DNA of 64,000 nt from assembly GCA_031216445.1 (NCBI GenBank), contig CM062211.1, positions 3,794,001 to 3,858,000 on the forward strand, written 5' to 3'. The notes beneath the pieces were generated by a model. The model was not told where the DNA came from and did not search any database. It saw nothing but the letters and a program-made list of their open reading frames with translations. This DNA is from Lateolabrax maculatus (taxonomy: Eukaryota > Chordata > Actinopteri > Acropomatiformes > Lateolabracidae). The position numbers and the translations under genes were made by a program. This document shows, one piece after another, positions 59,401 through 64,000 of the stretch; positions within the stretch are counted from its first letter, which is position 1; each line of letters opens with the position of its first letter.

Positions 59401-62400
59401 CTAGGGAGATAAAGTACCTTGGAATGAGGAGTCAAGTCACTTTTATTTGTATAGCATCAAATCATAACAAAAGTTATCTCAAGACACTTTTGACATAGAG
59501 TAGGTCTAGACCATACTCTTTAAAATATTATTTACAGAGACCCAACAATTCCCACCAGCTGCAGATGGGAAGAATCTGTTTTTGTGGTGTGAGGTTTTGG
59601 TAGAGTCTCACACAGTTTGTGTCCGGGGTGGGAGGGGTCGGCTACAATCTTCCCTGCACGCCTCAGGGTCCTGGAGGCGTACAGGTCCTGGAAAGATGGC
59701 AGGTTGAAGCCAATCAGCTTTTCTGCGGAGTGAATGATACGCTGCAATCAGCCCTTGTCCTTGGCAGTATGGTGATGGAGGAGGTGAGGATGGACTCGAT
59801 GATGGCAGTGTAGAAGTGCACCATCATCGTCTTTGGCAGGCTGAACTTCTTCAGCTGCCGCAGAAAGCACATCCTCTCCTGGGCTTTCTTGGTGAGAGAG
59901 CTGATGTTCAGCTCCCACTTGAGGTCCTGGGAGATGATGTAGCCCAGGAGGTGGACAGACTCCACAGTGTCAACTGGGGAGTCTCTCAGGGTGATAGGGG
60001 TGAGAAGGGCTGGGTTCTTCTTGTAGTCTACAACCATCTCCACTGTCTTTAGAGCATTGAGCTCCAAGTTGTTCTAGGTGCACCAGTTCACCAGATGGTC
60101 AATTTCCCACCTGTAAGCAAACTCATCCCCACCAGAGATGAGCCCGATGAGGGTGGTGTCGTCCGCAAACTTCAGGAGCTTGACAGGTGACTAAAGATGC
60201 AGCTGTTGTTATATAGGGAGAAGAGTAGTGGGGAAAGAACGCAGCCTTGAGGGAAACCAGTGCTGATGGTCCAGGAGTCAGAGACGTGTTTCCCCAGCTT
60301 CACATGCTGCCTCCCGTCGGACAGGAAGTCTGTGATCCACCTGCAGGTGGAGTCAGGCACACTCAGCTGGGAGAGCTTGTCCTGCAGCAGAGCTGGGATG
60401 ATGGTGTTGAAGGCAGAGCTGAAATCCACAAACAGGATCCTGGCATAGGTTCAGATGCTGGAGGATGAAGTGGAGGGCCAAGTTAACTGCATCATCTACA
60501 GACCTGTTGGCTCTGTAGGCAAACTTCAGGTGGTCCAGGAGTGGGTCAGTGATGGATTTGAGGTGGGACAGCACTAGGTGCTCAAATGACTTAATTAACA
60601 CAGAGGTCAGAGCGACAGGTCTGTAGTCATTAAGACTGGTGGATGGAGTCCCGGGGGATGGTGTCTGGACTGTCCCATTGTCTTTTGAAACAACAGTAGA
60701 AGTCGTTCAGGTTGTTGGCCAGGCGCAAGTCGTTAACACAGTGGGGGGCTCTGGGTTTGTAGTTGGTGATCTGTCTGAGCCCCTTCGAGACAGAAGCAGA
60801 GTCGTTGGCTAAGAACTGTTGTTGGAGTTTCTCAGAGTACAGTCATTTAGCTCCTCCCACCTCCTTGCTAAACCTGTACTTGGCCTCTTTGAACCTGCCT
60901 CTGTCTCCACTCCTAAATGCTTCCTCCTTTTACAACCTTAGCTGTCTGAGTTTGGCTGTGAACCAGGGTTTGTCATTGTTGTAACTCACCCTGGTGCGTG
61001 ATGGTACACAGCGGTCCTAACAGAAGCTGATGTAGGACGTCACAGCCTCTGTGAACTCATCCAGACTGTTGCAGGCAGTCCTGAAAACATCCCAGTCAGT
61101 ACAGTCCAAGCACGCCTGAAGATCCTCCACAGCCTCTGGTCCACTGCTTTGATGTCCTCACGACAGGTTTACAGAGCTTTAACTTCTGCCTGTACGCAGG
61201 AATCAGGTAGACCATGATGTGGTTTCCCAGTTTAGCTCGGGGGACAGCGTGGTAGGCACTGCTGACTGTGGTGTAGCAGTGATCGAAGATGTGCTCCTCT
61301 CTGGTGGGGCACTTAATGAACTGTCAGTATTTGGTGAGTTCATGTGTGAGATTTCCTTTGTTACAGTTCCCAAGAACAATAACTAAGGAGTCCGGGTTTG
61401 TCCGCTCCACGCACAGTATCTGGTCGGCGAGCGTGCGCTGGGCCTATTGCACGTTGGCCTGCGGTTGTAAACACCGACCAGAATGAACGAAGAGAACTAA
61501 AGTAAAAAGGTTTGCAGTTGATAATAAATGATTCCAGATCAGGAGAACAGTGTTGCAGCATCACTGCCACGTTGTTACACCAGCCACTGTTGGTATAAAA
61601 ACAGATTCTTCCACCTTTCCTCTTGCCGGAAAGGTCTGTGTGGCGATCCGTTCTGTAGAGTTGGAAAGAGTCCGGAATCGATCCACACAGCCACGTCTCC
61701 ATGAAGCACAGAATGGAAGATGTAGTAAAGTCTCTGTTTTTCCCCACCAGTAGCTGAAGAAGGGGAGAGGGGAGAGAGAGCAGGATGGGAGACAACATAA
61801 TAATCAGACTAATATTTATAACTGTAGTAATGAGTGTGGAGCAGGAACATGGGGGCAGTAGAGGCACCTGCGGAAAGTGAGAAGGCGAAAAAGCACACAA
61901 CTACAGGGAAGATGTGGAGTTAGTAACATGTATTAATGAGATAAGAATGCATACAGATGGAGAGGGAAAGGAGGAGAGAGAAGCTGAGTGCATTATGGGA
62001 AATTCCCCAGCAGTCTAGTCTTATAGCAGCATAACTAAAGGATGGTTCAGGGCTCCCCCGAGAGGGTGTCTGCATCCCGAACCCAAACTGGGAGTTGGTT
62101 CCACAGGAGAGGAAATTGATATCTGTAGGCTTTGGCTCCTGTTCTACTTTAAGAGACTGTAGGAGTAACCTTTGATCAGGACATGTCCTTTAATACCCAT
62201 ATAAAACAGACTTCAAGGACTGCCTTCTTCCACTTACGTAACATTATAAAAATCAGGCATATCCTGTCTCAAAAAGATGCAGAAAAACTAGTTCATGCAT
62301 TGGTTGGATTATTGTAATTCCTTATTATCGGGCTGCCCCAATAAGTCTCTAAAGACTCTCCAGCTGATCCAGAATGCGGCTGCACGTGTACTGACAGGAA

Positions 62401-64000
62401 CTAGCAAAAGAGAACATATTTCTCCAATATTAGCTTTTCTGCACTGGCTCCCTGTGAAATCCAGAATAGAATTTAAAGACGTCGTCCTCACTTACAAAGC
62501 TCTTATTGGTCAGGCACCATCATATCTTAAAGAGCTGATAGTACCGTATTACCCCACTAGAGCACTACGCTCACAGAATGCAGGGTTACTTGTGGTACCT
62601 AAAGTCTCTAAAAGTAGAATTGGAGCCAGAGCCTTTAGTTATCAAGCTCCTCTTCTGTGGAACCAGCTCCCAGTTTGGGTTCGGAAGGCAGACACCCTCT
62701 CTTCCTCTCTTCGTTTAAGAGTATGCTAAAAACGCTCCTTTTTGATAAAGCTTATATTAGGGCTAGCTCAGGTGAGCCCTGAACCATCCCTTAGTTATGC
62801 TGTTATAGGCTTAGACTGCCGGGGGATTTCCTATGATGCACTGAGCTTCTCTCTCCTCCTCTCCCTCTCTATCCGTACGCATTCCTATCCCACTAATACA
62901 TGTTACTAACTCCATTTCTTCCTGGTAGTTCTTGTGCTTTCTGTGCTTTTTTGCCTTCTCACTTTCTGCAGGTATTTCTGCCTCTGGATCTGTGATTGCG
63001 GGCCGTCTACTGCCCCCATGTTCCTGCTCCACACTCACTGCTGCAGTTGTTGTTATTATTATTAGTCTGATTTGTTGTCTCTCCTCCTGTTCTGTCTCCC
63101 CTCTCCCCCTCTCTCCTGAGCTTTCAACCCAACTCGGTCGATGCAGATGGCCGCCAGCCCAGATCCTGGTTCTGCTCGAGGTTTCTACCTGTTAAAAGGG
63201 AGTTTTTCCTCGCTACTGTCACCAAGTGCTGCTCATGGTGGGAAATGCTAAGTCTCTGTAAATAATATTTAGTATGGTCTAGACGTACTCTATGTGAAAA
63301 GCATCTTGAGATAACTTTTGTTATGATTTGACGCTATACAAATAAAATTGACTTGACTTGACTTGTAGGAACCACAGGTAACCCTGCATTCTGTGAGTGC
63401 AATGTTCTAGCGGGGTAATAGGGTACTATGAGCTCTTTAAGATATGATGGTGTCTGACCATTAGCAACATTAGCCTTCATTTGGACTTCTGTTAATGGCC
63501 ACTCTCCTTTTAGCCTTAGTTTGGTCTCAAACACATCCTGAGGGAAGTGTCTGGTTTAGCTGCTTAATGCTCCACTAGGTTCACCAGCTAGCTGCTAACT
63601 TGTTTAATCTGCTGTTTAGTGGTCGGATAATTAGAGCTTTCTTTGATGAAAACAGCTGACTGCTGCATCTAATAAAATATGTTTATGAGAGTGCTGAGAC
63701 TCAACCAAACAGTAAAGTTGTGGGGTGTAAAAAAACCAAAACAATGAGCTGACAGAGTCAGGTGATATTTCTCTGTGGGTTCATCACTGCAAGCGACACC
63801 TTGCACGTTACACAAAGTCATTGTTTATAGGACAATATTAATTAGTGCAGCTTTAACTCCCAAAATGGATTCTTAGAGGATAAGTTTAGTTTCATTTTAT
63901 TTAATTTTTAGCTTTTTTCCCCTCTTTTCTTGTATTTGTTTTAAATGTTTGTGTACAATGTGTGTAAAACATATTGTATCATGTGTGCTTTTCTTCAGTG
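56373..64000 (+). CDS. nxpe-like: NXPE-family protein, beta gene, 3' end outside the window
   Basis: Coding exons are 56373-56471, 57617-58063 and 58654-58949; exon 4 begins at 63999 (ttttcttcag|TG) and is cut off by the window edge. Exon lengths (99, 447, 296) and phases equal those of alpha, and no stop or splice-site loss is seen. The encoded part comprises the signal anchor and neurexophilin-like region; the PC-esterase domain must lie downstream. Roughly 11 of 149 (exon 2) and 22 of 98 (exon 3) residues differ from alpha. Intron 2 is much shorter (590 versus 4,287 bp) and intron 3 much longer (5,049 versus 1,141 bp). The alpha uORF is absent. Confidence 0.87.
56653..57125. mobile_element. 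473-bp inverted-terminal-repeat element in beta intron 1
   Basis: The ends are AGCCTGGGA... and ...TCCCAGGCTA. It is flanked by tcacattcct (56643-56652 and 57126-57135), present once at the empty alpha site (8118-8127). No transposase, so non-autonomous. The same terminal sequence is found at 3217 in the tandem unit. A target duplication of 8-10 bp suggests a hAT- or P-like mobiliser. Confidence 0.85.
57617..58063 (+). CDS. nxpe-like: NXPE-like beta, coding exon 2
   Basis: Same length as alpha exon 2 and the same splice sites. Most differences are replacements (PETLVLPAPYSL region, HVGDQLEVLIKMHDF). The NGSYS sequon is kept, and NLT near LHNLT and NFT near HSNFT are new potential sequons. 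Confidence 0.88.
58064..58653 (+). other. Beta intron 2
   Basis: 590 bp without recognisable repeats. It matches parts of the alpha intron around 9370-9830 and 13290-13359 but lacks the L2 LINE and the unassigned block. Confidence 0.75.
58654..58949 (+). CDS. nxpe-like: NXPE-like beta, coding exon 3
   Basis: All cysteines of the alpha exon are retained while many surrounding residues change, especially the last 20 codons. Donor CTAAG|GTAAGG. Confidence 0.88.
59040..59115. repeat. Degenerate GAATCT/GAATCAGA simple repeat
   Basis: Reiterated 'agaatc' and 'gaatctgaa' units, leading into 'aatcagctttattg', a common retroposon end. A shorter version lies in alpha near 13765. Confidence 0.7.
59165..59410 (+). 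mobile_element. L1-like LINE relic in beta intron 3
   Basis: Plus-strand SLYADNVLLY, then an IKYLG motif downstream, as in fish L1 RT. Stops interrupt it. Alpha holds only its first ~100 bp. Confidence 0.65.
59430..59565 (-). mobile_element. L2-like LINE 3'-tail fragment in beta intron 3
   Basis: 'gtcaagtcacttttatttgtatagc' through 'gacccaacaattcccacca', homologous to 10388-10520. It abuts the Rex1-like element. Confidence 0.7.
59566..61755 (-). mobile_element. Rex1/Babar-like LINE, endonuclease and RT remnants
   Basis: Minus strand in order from the high coordinate: AP-endonuclease-like segment (METWLCGSIPDSF, 61361-61900 frame), linker, RT with KSFEHLVLSHLKSI...ANRSVDDAV, DFSSAFNTIIPALLQDKL, TGFPQGCVLSPLLFSLY, and a C-terminal part with LLGYIISQDLKWE and FYTAIIESILT. 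Frameshifts separate the segments, so it is inactive. Clade assignment by motif memory only. Antisense to the beta gene and absent from alpha. Confidence 0.8.
61756..62155 (-). mobile_element. L2-like LINE 3' fragment, inverted relative to the next
   Basis: Equivalent to about 10600-10970 of the alpha L2: 3' UTR ('gagtgtggagcaggaacatggg') and C-terminal coding. It forms the left arm of an inverted repeat with 62650-63100. Confidence 0.7.
62156..63366 (+). mobile_element. L2-like LINE 3' half, plus strand
   Basis: RT C-terminus (DQDMSFNTHIK-like start, LDYCNSLLSGCPNKSLK, RALRSQNAGLLVVPKV), 3' UTR and the terminal short tandem 'acttgacttgacttg' at 63350-63366. Broken by frameshifts. In the same orientation as the beta gene. 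Confidence 0.85.
63367..63465 (-). mobile_element. Short L2-like LINE fragment
   Basis: 'gtaggaaccacaggtaaccc' to 'gatatgatggtgtctgacca' matches the alpha L2 at 10965-11060 on the minus strand. Homology to alpha intron 3 resumes right after it. Confidence 0.65.
63466..63998 (+). other. Beta intron 3, 3' part, homologous to 14200-14796
   Basis: Colinear with the alpha intron up to the acceptor before exon 4, with moderate divergence. No other feature is seen. Confidence 0.75.

Noticed and set aside
59619..59813. Short plus-strand frames over 59600-60470
   Set aside because: Antisense shadows of the Rex1-like reverse transcriptase.
61756..62155. Twin-priming explanation for the inverted L2
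   Set aside because: Twin priming inverts the upstream part of one element; here the inverted piece overlaps the same 3' region as the plus copy.

Overview
This is a stretch of vertebrate, almost certainly teleost fish, nuclear genome. The signs are spliced genes with GT-AG introns and long AC/GT microsatellites. The dispersed repeats are of fish type: L2/CR1-like and Rex1-like LINE fragments, non-autonomous DNA transposons, solo LTRs and a gammaretrovirus-like endogenous retrovirus (ERV). No bacterial genes, operons, tRNA, rRNA or CRISPR arrays are visible.

The layout is a tandem array. A unit of 19,132 bp occupies 1-19132, is repeated at 19133-38264, and a third copy starts at 38265. Wherever I compared them the copies are identical, including microsatellite lengths. 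The third copy stays identical only to a poly-G run at 44056-44064 and then turns abruptly into a diverged paralogue, called beta here. The unit start is arbitrary because the window opens inside the array. Such perfect identity means either a very recent amplification or homogenisation, or an assembly artefact.

Each full unit carries one complete six-coding-exon gene on the plus strand encoding a 555-residue NXPE-family protein: an N-terminal signal anchor, a neurexophilin-like region and a C-terminal PC-esterase (SGNH-hydrolase-like) domain. The alpha genes lie at 7847-17170 and 26979-36302. The beta gene starts at 56373 and leaves the window two bases into exon 4. Alpha and beta share splice sites, phases and exon lengths but differ at many amino acids, while about 5.8 kb of far-upstream DNA is identical between them.

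The rest is repeats. The alpha unit has a truncated LINE (865-1865), a solo LTR with a 4-bp target duplication (2300-2662), DNA-transposon-like repeats, a 32-bp minisatellite (9 units in alpha, 3 in beta), an L2-like LINE in intron 2 and an older L1-like relic in intron 3. In beta, a 9,356-bp ERV (45725-55080, minus strand) sits upstream of coding exon 1. It has 459-bp LTRs differing at 3 positions and a CATT target duplication. Its Gag has a zinc knuckle, protease follows in the same frame after one UAG codon, and a region with two H-x-T-L motifs resembling a 2H phosphoesterase lies between protease and RT. Pol is decayed and no env is recognisable. Beta also has a 473-bp inverted-terminal-repeat element in intron 1 that is absent from alpha, and an intron 3 enlarged by Rex1-like and inverted L2 fragments.
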